A stretch of DNA of 7,501 nt from an uncultured Cytophagaceae bacterium. GTDB taxonomy: Bacteria; Bacteroidota; Bacteroidia; Cytophagales; Spirosomataceae. The stretch spans positions 1 through 7,501 of the forward strand of contig CAILUB010000246.1 in assembly GCA_903837305.1 (NCBI GenBank), given 5' to 3'. The translations under genes were made by a program, and so were the position numbers. Shown here piece after piece: positions 1 to 6,953 of this stretch; the first letter of the stretch is position 1; every line of letters starts with the position of its first letter. A model generated the notes under the pieces. It was given only the letters and a program-made list of their open reading frames with translations. It ran no database searches and was not told the origin of the DNA.

Positions 1-29
1 AAAAAAGAGACGCGAAAATCGCGTCTCTT
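1..29 (-). terminator. Intrinsic (rho-independent) terminator of the amidohydrolase operon
   Basis: On the minus strand a perfect inverted repeat, about 10 bp per arm (5-14 pairing with 20-29), encloses a 5-nt loop at 15-19. It is followed at once by a run of U (the A run at 1-6 of the plus strand). The inner half of the stem is GC-rich (CGCG). It begins 6 nt past the TAG stop of the M20D amidohydrolase, which is where the operon should end. The U-run is cut by the window edge, so its full length is unknown. On the plus strand the stem is followed by TAAAATC rather than a T-run, so it is directional. Confidence 0.9.
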
Positions 30-34
30 AAAAT

Positions 35-1357
35 CTATTTCTTTTTCTTCGGTTGCGCCATGTCCATGTAGTCCACAACTAAACTACCAAGGGCTTTTAC
101 ACCGACTTGGAATTGACCTTCATCTAAGTGAAAGTCTGGTGTGTGGTGTCCTGCCACTTCGTTCGCTTTTTTATTATCTGGTCTTGCCCCTAAAAAGAAG
201 AAGAACCCAGGAACTTTTTGTTGGAAGAAAGAAAAATCCTCTGCACCGGTGTGTGCTGGAACTGTTCTTACTCGATCTTTACCATTCACACCTTGCAAAG
301 TAGGTAACATTTTTTCAACCAATTGCGGATCATTATAGGTCATAGGATATCCTGTTCCAATGGTAACATCTGCTTTTCCTCCACCACTTTCGGCAATATT
401 TGTTGCGATATCTTTGATACGCTTGTGCACTAATTCACGTTGCGCTGTACCAAAAGTCCGAATGGTACCGATCATGTGAGAAGACTCTGGAATGATGTTT
501 TGTCGAATACCACTATGGATAGCCCCTACCGTAACAATCGCGGGATCTTCAGTAATATTAACCGAACGTGAAACGATCGTTTGTAGCCCCATCACAATTT
601 GAGATGAAATCACAATCGGGTCAATTCCAGTCCAAGGACTTGCACCATGCGCTTGTTTTCCTTTGACCTTAATGTCCAGTTGGTCCACTGCCGCCATCGT
701 TGCACCTGGTTTGTATTCTATTACACCATTGTCATTTCCTGCGCCAATGTGTAAACCAAATATCACATCCACTTTTGGGTTTTCTAACACGCCCTCTTTT
801 ACCATTAATTCAGCACCCGCTAGAATGGTCTCACCTTTATCATTGTAAACACCCTCTTCAGCTGGCTGGAAAATGAATTTAACGGTTCCCGCTAAATTCG
901 CTCTTTCTGAGGCCAAAATCTCTGCGACACCCATCAAAATAGCCACATGTGAATCATGACCGCAGGCGTGCATTACACCTGTTTTTTGACCATTAAAATC
1001 TGCAACAACTTTAGATTTAAAGGGAATATCTACACGCTCAGTTACCGGCAATCCATCCATGTCAGCACGCAAGGCAACGACCGGACCCGGTTTTCCTCCT
1101 TTCAGAATTCCCACTACGCCCGTTAAGGCTACTTTTTCTTGCACCTCAATCCCTAAGGAACGTAAATGTGCGGCTACGATTCCTGCTGTACGCACTTCTT
1201 GATTTCCTAATTCTGGATGTTCGTGAAAATCACGACGCCAGGCAATAACCTTGTCTTTCATCGCATCTGCTTTTTGAGCGATAACAGGTTTCAAATTAGA
1301 TTGTGCATCCGCTAAAAAGGGAGCAGCTAGTAAGCTGATTAAAACAATTTTTTTCAT
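35..1357 (-). CDS. Exported M20D-family metal-dependent amidohydrolase (peptidase M20 / N-acyl amino acid hydrolase type)
   Basis: This 440-residue protein matches the M20D amidohydrolase family (HipO/IAA-amino acid hydrolase type), which hydrolyses amide bonds of N-acyl amino acids or small peptides using a metal centre. Visible motifs in order: HEHPEL (45-50), RADMDGLP (97-104), HACGHD (130-135, likely metal ligands C132 and H134), PAEEG (165-169, catalytic/metal glutamates 167-168), GLHIG (H203), the lid-domain KQAHGASPW (234-242), GAEDFSFF (371-378) and the C-terminal ligand H404/H405. The N-terminus is a Sec signal peptide (MKK, hydrophobic 4-17, likely cleavage near ADA-Q at 16-19) without a lipobox cysteine, so the enzyme is probably periplasmic or secreted. 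The C-terminus ends in four lysines. The start is supported by the signal peptide. Its ATG lies 10 nt after the stop of the upstream isomerase-like gene, indicating one operon, and a terminator follows the stop. The substrate cannot be read from sequence. Family assignment is very secure. Confidence 0.93.
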   Translation of the reverse strand: MKKIVLISLLAAPFLADAQSNLKPVIAQKADAMKDKVIAWRRDFHEHPELGNQEVRTAGIVAAHLRSLGIEVQEKVALTGVVGILKGGKPGPVVALRADMDGLPVTERVDIPFKSKVVADFNGQKTGVMHACGHDSHVAILMGVAEILASERANLAGTVKFIFQPAEEGVYNDKGETILAGAELMVKEGVLENPKVDVIFGLHIGAGNDNGVIEYKPGATMAAVDQLDIKVKGKQAHGASPWTGIDPIVISSQIVMGLQTIVSRSVNITEDPAIVTVGAIHSGIRQNIIPESSHMIGTIRTFGTAQRELVHKRIKDIATNIAESGGGKADVTIGTGYPMTYNDPQLVEKMLPTLQGVNGKDRVRTVPAHTGAEDFSFFQQKVPGFFFFLGARPDNKKANEVAGHHTPDFHLDEGQFQVGVKALGSLVVDYMDMAQPKKKK

Positions 1358-1367
1358 AGTATTTTTT

Positions 1368-2291
1368 TTATTTATATCCCCATCCTCTCATGATAGCAAT
1401 GTTTTGCTTCATGCAATCTAATGGTTGTAATCCTTGATATGATTCTTGTTCGATAATAAAATGCTTCGTTCCGCCTTCTTTGTCTCCTAATTTAACTAGG
1501 GCTTGAACGTCGATTTGGCCAGAGCCTTTTCCTAAAACAGTGGATTCGAATTTCTCATGTCCAGCTGATGAAGGTACTTCATCTTTCACGTGCATAGATA
1601 CGAAACGACCTGGGAATTTCTTCATAACCTCGGCAGGAACCCCGCCCCCATTAATCATGTTACCTATATCTAATTGTTGTGCAACCAGCGTAGGATCGGT
1701 ATTATTCAACATGATGTCATATAATAATTCACCCTCTAATTTCTCAGAGAATTCAAAATCGTGATTGTGGTAGCCGAAACGCATGCCTGATTTTTGGCAT
1801 AATTCACCAGACTTATTAAAGATATCCATGTACTTTAATAATAAGTTCTTATCCTTGCGAATCCCCATGTCGATCGATGGGCTAATGACTAATTCCTGAC
1901 CCATGACAGCGGCATCTTCTACCGTATATTTCCAAAGGTCGGTAAAATCATTCTTCGCATCATCCCAATGCGGTTTACCCATTACTGTGTGACCTGAAGG
2001 CATTTTTATCCCCAAATCATCTAGGCGTTTTTTAAATTCTTTCGCTTCCCAACCATAAAATTTACGGCCAATGTAATTCGCGTGCTCTACATATTTATAG
2101 CCCATTTCTGCCAAAGCAGTTAAGGTGCCCTGTGGATCTTTTCGCATATCCTCGCGAATGGAGTATAATTGAACTCCCACTAATTTCTTGTATTTCGCAG
2201 CTGCTAAAGCTTGCAAGGCTGGAGAAGCGAAGGCCAAAGCCCCAATTCCCATAGCCGAATTGCGTAAAAAGGAACGTCTAGAATGATTCAT
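1368..2291 (-). CDS. Tat-exported sugar phosphate isomerase/epimerase-like TIM-barrel protein (xylose isomerase-like, AP endonuclease family 2 fold)
   Basis: This 307-residue protein belongs to the xylose isomerase-like TIM barrel superfamily (IolE/hydroxypyruvate isomerase-like, annotated as sugar phosphate isomerase/epimerase). The N-terminus has a twin-arginine signal: SRRSFLR at 4-10, a hydrophobic stretch around 13-31, and an A-rich cleavage region near 30-32. The mature protein is therefore predicted to be exported folded, probably with bound metal. Barrel landmarks are VGVQLYSIR (38-46), a candidate ligand E69 in YVEH, GYHNHDFEF (173-181), QLDIGNM (206-212, D208), MHVKD (233-237, H234) and IIEQE (279-283, E281). 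These fit a divalent metal site of the family. Many exported Bacteroidota paralogues are thought to act on sugars or glycoside derivatives, but the substrate here is unknown. It is the first gene of the minus-strand operon, with the M20D amidohydrolase 10 nt downstream. The start is supported by the position of the Tat motif. Confidence 0.88.
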   Translation of the reverse strand: MNHSRRSFLRNSAMGIGALAFASPALQALAAAKYKKLVGVQLYSIREDMRKDPQGTLTALAEMGYKYVEHANYIGRKFYGWEAKEFKKRLDDLGIKMPSGHTVMGKPHWDDAKNDFTDLWKYTVEDAAVMGQELVISPSIDMGIRKDKNLLLKYMDIFNKSGELCQKSGMRFGYHNHDFEFSEKLEGELLYDIMLNNTDPTLVAQQLDIGNMINGGGVPAEVMKKFPGRFVSMHVKDEVPSSAGHEKFESTVLGKGSGQIDVQALVKLGDKEGGTKHFIIEQESYQGLQPLDCMKQNIAIMRGWGYK

Positions 2292-2365
2292 ATTTGATAG
2301 GTTTATTTAGGACTTCAAGCTACAAATTCTATTTCTAATTTACAAAAATCCCGTAACTTCGAATC
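2292..2365. promoter_or_regulatory. Divergent intergenic promoter region between the isomerase-like gene and rarA
   Basis: These 74 nt must hold the start signals of both diverging genes. On the plus strand TAACTTCG (2354-2361) matches the Bacteroidota -7 box TAnnTTTG at all but one defined position. TTTC at 2332-2335 is a weak -33 element 18 bp upstream. If used, rarA would be transcribed with almost no leader, because its ATG is only 4 nt beyond the box. On the minus strand TAGAATTTG (plus positions 2323-2331) resembles the box with one extra spacer base, 31 nt before the isomerase ATG, and no well-placed -33 element is seen. The region is A/T-rich and neither start has a Shine-Dalgarno sequence. 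Both promoter calls are pattern matches only. Confidence 0.35.
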
Positions 2366-3610
2366 ATGATGCAGCCACTCGCAGAACGAATGCGCCCCAC
2401 CACCCTGGATGAATACATCGGCCAAGAAAAGGTTGTGGGTACTAACGCACCGCTACGAAAAGCGATCGAGGCGGGGCATTTGCCTTCATGTATACTTTGG
2501 GGGCCGCCTGGTGTGGGAAAAACGACGCTGGCAACCTTATTATCTGGTGCACTTAAGCGAACGATGTACTCGCTTTCTGCCGTGCAATCTGGGGTGAAAG
2601 AAGTGCGGGAGACCTTGGAATTAGCGAAGAAAAACCGAATGTTCGAGGCGCAATCACCCATTCTATTCATCGATGAGATTCACCGTTTTTCGAAATCCCA
2701 GCAGGACTCTCTTTTAAATGCAGTCGAAAAAGGAATTGTCACCTTAGTGGGTGCGACCACAGAAAACCCTTCTTTCGAAGTTATTTCAGCCCTTTTATCG
2801 CGTTGTCAGGTGTATGTGCTGGAATCACTTTCGAATGAGCACCTGCATACGATGCTTCAAAAAGCGATCGCCACAGATTCGCTTTTCAAGGATAAAAAAA
2901 TTACCCTAACCGAAACAGATGCCTTATTTCATTTCTCTGGAGGTGATGGCAGAAAGCTTTTGAATCTATTCGAATTATTAATTACCACAGAGGGAGGAAA
3001 CGAGCTCGAGGTGACGAATGCCTTAGTTACCGAACGTTTACAAAAGAATCTAGCTCAATACGACAAGGACGGAGAGCAACATTACGATATCATTTCGGCG
3101 TTTATCAAATCGATCCGTGGATCTGATCCAGATGCGGCAGTGTATTGGTTAGCGCGGATGTTAGCGGGTGGCGAATCCTTAGAGTTCATCGGAAGACGTT
3201 TGTTAATTCTAGCCTCTGAAGATATAGGTTTAGCTAATCCCAATGCGCTTTTATTAGCCCAATCTTGCTTTGATTCCATTCGAGTGATCGGCAATCCGGA
3301 ATCTCGGATTATTTTATCTCAGACGGTTATCTATTTAGCGACTTCTCCCAAAAGCAATTCCGCCTACAACGCCATTAACAAGGCCATGGCCTATGTGGAA
3401 CAGACGGGGGATTTACCGGTGCCATTGCATCTACGCAATGCACCTACGCGTATGATGAAGGATTTGAATTATGGAGCTGATTATAAATACCCTCACGATT
3501 TTCCGGGCAATTGGGTGGATCAGAATTACTTTCCAGAGGTTCCTTCGAGACCGGTCTTTTACAAGCCGTCAGAACAGGACAAAATTAATCGTGGCACTCC
3601 ATCAAAATAA
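2366..3610 (+). CDS. rarA: Replication-associated recombination protein A (RarA/MgsA), AAA+ ATPase
   Basis: RarA is a clamp-loader-like AAA+ ATPase of the MgsA/WRNIP1 family that acts in the cytoplasm at stalled replication forks and single-strand DNA ends. The 414 residues begin with the family N-terminus PLAERMRPTTLDEYIGQ (4-20). Walker A is GPPGVGKT (46-53) and Walker B is ILFIDEIHRF (99-108, D103/E104). Sensor 1 is GATTENPSF (129-137) and the arginine finger is in ALLSRCQV (R146). The C-terminal tetramerisation/MgsA domain includes SDPDAAVYWLARMLAGGE and the RRLLILASEDIGLANP segment. Length and motif order are normal. The gene starts with ATGATG; position 2366 is chosen, but the second ATG (2369) would serve equally. 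It appears to be monocistronic: the neighbours on both sides lie on the minus strand, and its last 26 bp overlap the thiamine pyrophosphokinase 3' end. Confidence 0.96.
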   Translation: MMQPLAERMRPTTLDEYIGQEKVVGTNAPLRKAIEAGHLPSCILWGPPGVGKTTLATLLSGALKRTMYSLSAVQSGVKEVRETLELAKKNRMFEAQSPILFIDEIHRFSKSQQDSLLNAVEKGIVTLVGATTENPSFEVISALLSRCQVYVLESLSNEHLHTMLQKAIATDSLFKDKKITLTETDALFHFSGGDGRKLLNLFELLITTEGGNELEVTNALVTERLQKNLAQYDKDGEQHYDIISAFIKSIRGSDPDAAVYWLARMLAGGESLEFIGRRLLILASEDIGLANPNALLLAQSCFDSIRVIGNPESRIILSQTVIYLATSPKSNSAYNAINKAMAYVEQTGDLPVPLHLRNAPTRMMKDLNYGADYKYPHDFPGNWVDQNYFPEVPSRPVFYKPSEQDKINRGTPSK

Positions 3611-4238
3611 GCGCCCCGCTTTCGTACGAAATTTTTACGATCCCATCTTCGCGCGCCTCATTGCTAGAACTGGTCTGAGTTCCCAGGCGCAACTCAGGGT
3701 GATTTAAATCATAGACTAAACCGGATGATTTTACTTGAAATGCTTCGCCATAGGGCATAAGTGACAGCGGAGTTCCTGCTGGATACCACTTTTCAAAGGA
3801 GGGAGGCAATAGATAAGACGTTGAATAATCGTCAAAGAACACAATCTTCAATTTCCGGCCATAGCGCACTAGCGAATGAAAATTATTCAGCGTGTGATCC
3901 ATGCGCTTTCCTGACGCCCAAACGACATTGACAGCCGGATAACCCTCCTCTAGTAAATATTCAAAGGCCTTTTCTAAGTCTGTCAAATTTTGATCCGGCG
4001 TATGCACCTTTTTCAAGGGATAATCACTGTAATCAGCTGCCTGAGCGTGATCGAAGTCGCCTAACCAGACGTCTACTTTGATGCCTAGCGAAATGACTCT
4101 CTCCAACGCCCCATCTAGCACCACCACCGTCGGTGACCATTCTAATAATTGTTCCACCAAATCCAACGAACAAGCCTCCCCATTCGCGATGATCAGCGCG
4201 GGTTCTTGTTTGTCACGGATGATATGATGAGAAGACAT
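3585..4238 (-). CDS. Thiamine pyrophosphokinase (thiamine diphosphokinase)
   Basis: This enzyme transfers pyrophosphate from ATP to thiamine to give thiamine diphosphate, the active cofactor, in the cytoplasm. The 217 residues carry the family signature: VVLDGALERV (39-48), GDFDH (60-64, usually GDFDS), PDQNLTDLEKAF (81-92, metal/ATP-binding aspartates and the TDLEKA core) and GKRMDHTLNN (110-119). The C-terminal beta-sandwich thiamine-binding domain includes GLVYDL (173-178) and SSNE (191-194). Length is typical. The ATG lies 1 nt downstream of the moaC stop, so the two genes are almost certainly co-transcribed and translationally coupled. The reading frame ends inside the end of rarA on the opposite strand. 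Thiamine kinase activity makes it a salvage step, but no other thiamine gene or TPP riboswitch is visible here. Bacterial genes of this family are named thiN or tnr in different species, so no symbol is assigned. Confidence 0.93.
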   Translation of the reverse strand: MSSHHIIRDKQEPALIIANGEACSLDLVEQLLEWSPTVVVLDGALERVISLGIKVDVWLGDFDHAQAADYSDYPLKKVHTPDQNLTDLEKAFEYLLEEGYPAVNVVWASGKRMDHTLNNFHSLVRYGRKLKIVFFDDYSTSYLLPPSFEKWYPAGTPLSLMPYGEAFQVKSSGLVYDLNHPELRLGTQTSSSNEAREDGIVKISYESGALILMECHD

Positions 4239-4239
4239 A

Positions 4240-4713
4240 TTAGGCTTTGAAATCGGACTTACCGCCGGATTTAGAGATCAATTTAGTTTCTTTGATAACG
4301 ATACCTTTGGAAACCGACTTGCACATATCGTATACCGTTAAGGCTGCCACAGAAGCACCTACCAAGGCTTCCATTTCCACTCCTGTTTTGGCCTCCAAAC
4401 GACAGATACACGTAATGACAATTTGATCTTTTAAAACTTCTGTTTCAAACTTGCAGGAATCTAAACCCAAGGGATGACACAAAGGAATCAAATCTGATGT
4501 CTTTTTAGCTGCCATGGTCCCTGCAATGACCGCGGTTTGAAGTATGCTCCCTTTCTTGTTTTGCCAACCTGCCGCTTCAAAATGCCCCACAATTTCTGCC
4601 CCTAAAAATACGATGGACTGCGCTTTCGCTTCCCGAACCGTTTCGTTTTTAGCACTAACATCCACCATTCCTGGGGTGCCATCTGATTGCAGGTGAGAAA
4701 AGTCAATGGACAT
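4240..4713 (-). CDS. moaC: Cyclic pyranopterin monophosphate synthase MoaC
   Basis: MoaC converts the 3',8-cyclo-GTP made by MoaA into cyclic pyranopterin monophosphate, the first stable intermediate of molybdenum cofactor synthesis. The 157 residues show MVDVSAK (16-22), the KKGSIL loop (53-58, K54 as candidate catalytic lysine), AGTMAAKKTSDLIPLCHPL (64-82, H80), KTGVEMEAL (109-117), the YDMCK motif (128-132, D129 and K132) and a C-terminal GGKSD (150-154), where GGKSG is more usual. I chose the ATG at 4713 because homologues begin shortly before the SHLQSDGTPGMVDVS region. An in-frame ATG at 4794 would add 27 hydrophobic residues reaching across the promoter region to 2 nt from the moeA start, which is implausible. 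The thiamine pyrophosphokinase gene follows after 1 nt and moeA diverges upstream. Partner moaA, moaD and moaE are not in the window. Confidence 0.95.
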   Translation of the reverse strand: MSIDFSHLQSDGTPGMVDVSAKNETVREAKAQSIVFLGAEIVGHFEAAGWQNKKGSILQTAVIAGTMAAKKTSDLIPLCHPLGLDSCKFETEVLKDQIVITCICRLEAKTGVEMEALVGASVAALTVYDMCKSVSKGIVIKETKLISKSGGKSDFKA

Positions 4714-4735
4714 AGCTGATTTGAAATTTAGAAGA

Positions 4736-4743
4736 CAAAAATA
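4736..4743 (-). promoter_or_regulatory. moaC: Candidate Bacteroidota -7 promoter box for moaC-thiamine pyrophosphokinase
   Basis: The minus strand reads TATTTTTG here, a perfect match to the Bacteroidota sigma-ABfr -7 consensus TAnnTTTG, 22 nt upstream of the moaC ATG at 4713. That predicts a short leader of about 15-20 nt, usual for this phylum. The upstream -33 element is weak: TTTCG sits about 22 bp away instead of a clear TTTG. The rest of the 83-nt gap (4714-4796) is A/T-rich. I could not find an equally good box on the plus strand for moeA, although a promoter must exist there. No Moco riboswitch-like structure fits in so short a space. Confidence 0.45.
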
Positions 4744-4796
4744 CGGGAGAATTAGCAAAAAATAGCGAAATTTAACAATTACGTAAAACAACAAAC

Positions 4797-5933
4797 ATGA
4801 TCAGCCCTGTAGAAGCCATTGAACTCCTTAAAAACATCACCATTCCATTTCGTACGGAGAAACTGCCATTAGCGAAGACCTTAGGGATGAATATTGCCGA
4901 GAAAATTGTGGCAGATCGCGACTTTCCTCCTTTTGACCGGGTGATGATGGATGGAATTGCTGTAAAAGATATTAGTGCGCCTACCTGGAAAATCGAAGGT
5001 ATTTTATTTGCAGGAGAACCGGTGAAAGCGATTAAAAAGACGGATGGTGCTTTAGAAATCATGACTGGGGCCACCGCTCCTCGTGGCACAGAGGCGATTA
5101 TCAAGATAGAAGATCTGAGTATTGAGAAGAAAATAGCTACCTATATAGGTAAAACGCCTTTAGAAAAAGGGCAATTCATTCACCTGCAAGGGGCTGATGC
5201 ACCAGCAGGTTCTGTTTTAGTGAAGAAAAGAACGAAGATTGGACCAGTCGAAATCGCGATTGCAGCCACCGTAGGAAAAGCCCATATCGAAGTAGAATCG
5301 AAGCCACACGTTCACATTTTCTCTACAGGCGATGAGATCGTAGGTTTGCATGAGACACCGAAAGATCACCAGATTCGCAGTTCCAATGTGATGATGTTGA
5401 AGTCGGTATTATTGTCCAAAGGTTTCAAAGCAAACTCGAGTCACCTACCTGATTCAGCGGAAAAAATCAAAGCCAATATCGATAAGGTGTTGGAATCAAA
5501 TGATATTATTTTATTATCAGGCGGCGTTTCAGCGGGAAAAAAGGATTTAATTCCGAGCGTATTAGCGGAAGCTGGATTCGAAACCGTATTTCACAAAATC
5601 AGCCAAAAACCAGGCAAGCCGATGCTTGTCGCTACACGTTCCGATGGAAAAGTCGTATTTGCCTTCCCTGGAAATCCGATCTCAACGCTGACTTGTTTCT
5701 GGGTCTATTTCTTACCGTGGGTATCAGGCGATTGGGCTGAATACAACGTGAAAGAAATCAAATTCTTACCTAAACCCTCTGCGGAATTAGATCAATGGAT
5801 CCCGGTAGAGAATGGAGAAGTATTAGCGCATAATGGATCAGGGGACTTGATTAATTGGTCTCGTGCAGATGGATTAGTTTGGCAAAAAGCGGGTGATAAG
5901 TTGAAAAAATTACCCTATATTCCACTCAAATAA
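4797..5933 (+). CDS. moeA: Molybdopterin molybdotransferase MoeA
   Basis: MoeA inserts molybdate into adenylylated molybdopterin, releasing AMP and giving active molybdenum cofactor in the cytoplasm. The 378 residues are slightly shorter than the usual 390-410. Motifs in order are FPPFDRVMMDGIAVK (43-57; the family norm is MDGYAV, here with I for Y and D52 kept), LQGADAPAG (130-138, D134), the MoCF-binding domain start HIFSTGDEIV (173-182), QIRSSN (192-197), ILLSGGVSAGKKD (238-250), QKPGKPM (270-276) and FAFPGNPIS (288-296). A short domain IV ends with GSGDLINWSRADGLVW (347-362). All motif groups are present, so the protein should be active. It is divergent from moaC with 83 nt between the starts. 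It heads a plus-strand operon with the dipeptide epimerase 6 nt downstream. An A-rich leader without Shine-Dalgarno precedes the ATG. Confidence 0.95.
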   Translation: MISPVEAIELLKNITIPFRTEKLPLAKTLGMNIAEKIVADRDFPPFDRVMMDGIAVKDISAPTWKIEGILFAGEPVKAIKKTDGALEIMTGATAPRGTEAIIKIEDLSIEKKIATYIGKTPLEKGQFIHLQGADAPAGSVLVKKRTKIGPVEIAIAATVGKAHIEVESKPHVHIFSTGDEIVGLHETPKDHQIRSSNVMMLKSVLLSKGFKANSSHLPDSAEKIKANIDKVLESNDIILLSGGVSAGKKDLIPSVLAEAGFETVFHKISQKPGKPMLVATRSDGKVVFAFPGNPISTLTCFWVYFLPWVSGDWAEYNVKEIKFLPKPSAELDQWIPVENGEVLAHNGSGDLINWSRADGLVWQKAGDKLKKLPYIPLK

Positions 5934-5939
5934 ACGCGT

Positions 5940-6953
5940 ATGGAACTGAAACTTCATACTTTCAATCTACCCTTAAAACACACCTTCACGATTGCACACG
6001 AATCGAGAGATGTGCAGCCCACCTTAATTGTAGAATTGAGATGGCGTGGTAAAAGTGGGTTTGGAGAGGCGACTGAGACCCCTTACTATGGGGTTACGAT
6101 GGAAAGGATGAAGGCACAGATTGAGTCCATAATTGATTTGTTACCACATGATATCCTACCACATCCGAGTGATTTTTGGGCGATGATGTCTAAAACACTC
6201 TTAGATGAACATCCATTCGCCCTTTGTGCGCTGGATGTCGCCTATTGGGACCTGTGGGGAAAGACGCATAATAAGCCACTTTACGAAATTTGGGATTTAG
6301 ATATTACAAACAATCCCATTACGGATTATACCATAGGCATGGATACGGTGGAGAAAATGGTTGCCAAAATGCAGGAGACCCCCTTCCCTCTTTATAAAAT
6401 CAAACTAGGCACCCCGGATGATTTGGAAATCGTAGAAGCCTTGCGCCGAGAAACAAATGCGGTATTCAGAGTCGATGCGAACACCGCCTGGTCTACTGAA
6501 CAAACCATTTATTTCGCCCCAGAACTGGAAAAATTAGGAGTAGAATTCATTGAGCAACCCTTGAAAGCGGATAACTGGGAAGGAATGAAACGGGTATTTC
6601 TAGAATCTACATTACCTATTATTGCGGATGAGAGCTGCATTTTAGAATCTGACGTGGAAAAATGCGCCGGCTATTTTCATGGAATTAATATTAAATTAAT
6701 GAAGTGCGGCGGTTTGACTCCTGCCCTACGTATGATCAAAAAAGCCAGAACGCTCGGGCTAAAAGTGATGGTAGGCTGCATGACCGAATCAACCATTGGC
6801 TGCTCAGCCATTGCGCAGCTACTTCCCTTGTTAGATTACGTCGATATGGACGGTTGTTTATTAGTAGAGGATACCATTTCAAGCGGAATTACCATTGAGT
6901 ATGGGGTGGTTTCCTATTCTCATTTACCCGGAACCGGTGCCACTTTGCTATGA
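5940..6953 (+). CDS. Dipeptide epimerase (enolase superfamily, L-Ala-D/L-Glu epimerase-like)
   Basis: This 337-residue enolase-superfamily protein belongs to the muconate-lactonising subgroup, dipeptide epimerase branch, which inverts the alpha-carbon of the second residue of dipeptides. An N-terminal capping domain (1 to about 115) precedes the barrel. Catalytic landmarks are the KxK motif in YKIKLG (152-157, K153 and K155), metal ligands D179 (VDAN), E205 (IEQP) and D230 (ADES), and the opposite-face base K252 in NIKLMKCGG (250-258). The DxD motif D302/D304 in VDMDG binds the substrate amino group in dipeptide epimerases, and it is the main reason for this call over generic mandelate racemase-like enzymes. 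The family includes Ala-Glu epimerases of murein peptide use as well as enzymes for hydrophobic dipeptides, and specificity cannot be settled here. It starts 6 nt after moeA and its stop overlaps the next start (ATGA). No signal peptide, so cytoplasmic. Confidence 0.9.
   Translation: MELKLHTFNLPLKHTFTIAHESRDVQPTLIVELRWRGKSGFGEATETPYYGVTMERMKAQIESIIDLLPHDILPHPSDFWAMMSKTLLDEHPFALCALDVAYWDLWGKTHNKPLYEIWDLDITNNPITDYTIGMDTVEKMVAKMQETPFPLYKIKLGTPDDLEIVEALRRETNAVFRVDANTAWSTEQTIYFAPELEKLGVEFIEQPLKADNWEGMKRVFLESTLPIIADESCILESDVEKCAGYFHGINIKLMKCGGLTPALRMIKKARTLGLKVMVGCMTESTIGCSAIAQLLPLLDYVDMDGCLLVEDTISSGITIEYGVVSYSHLPGTGATLL

Noticed and set aside
2335..2670. Minus-strand open frame of 111 codons antisense to rarA.
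   Set aside because: It lies opposite the highly conserved Walker A region of rarA, its product shows no family features, and it would span the intergenic promoter region.
3611..3636. Palindrome TTTCGTACGAAA (3620-3631) followed by TTTTT just after the rarA stop, as a possible terminator.
   Set aside because: With a minimum loop only about four weak base pairs remain, and the sequence codes for the conserved C-terminal end of thiamine pyrophosphokinase on the other strand.
4239..4239. TPP riboswitch controlling thiamine pyrophosphokinase.
   Set aside because: There is only 1 nt between moaC and the kinase gene, and no thi-box-like sequence was noticed upstream of moaC.
4714..4796. Molybdenum cofactor riboswitch upstream of moaC or moeA.
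   Set aside because: The gap is only 83 nt, A/T-rich, shared by two diverging promoters, and shows no extended stem structure.
4772..5104. Minus-strand open frame of 110 codons antisense to the moeA 5' end.
   Set aside because: It is a shadow of the well-supported moeA frame with no recognisable motifs.
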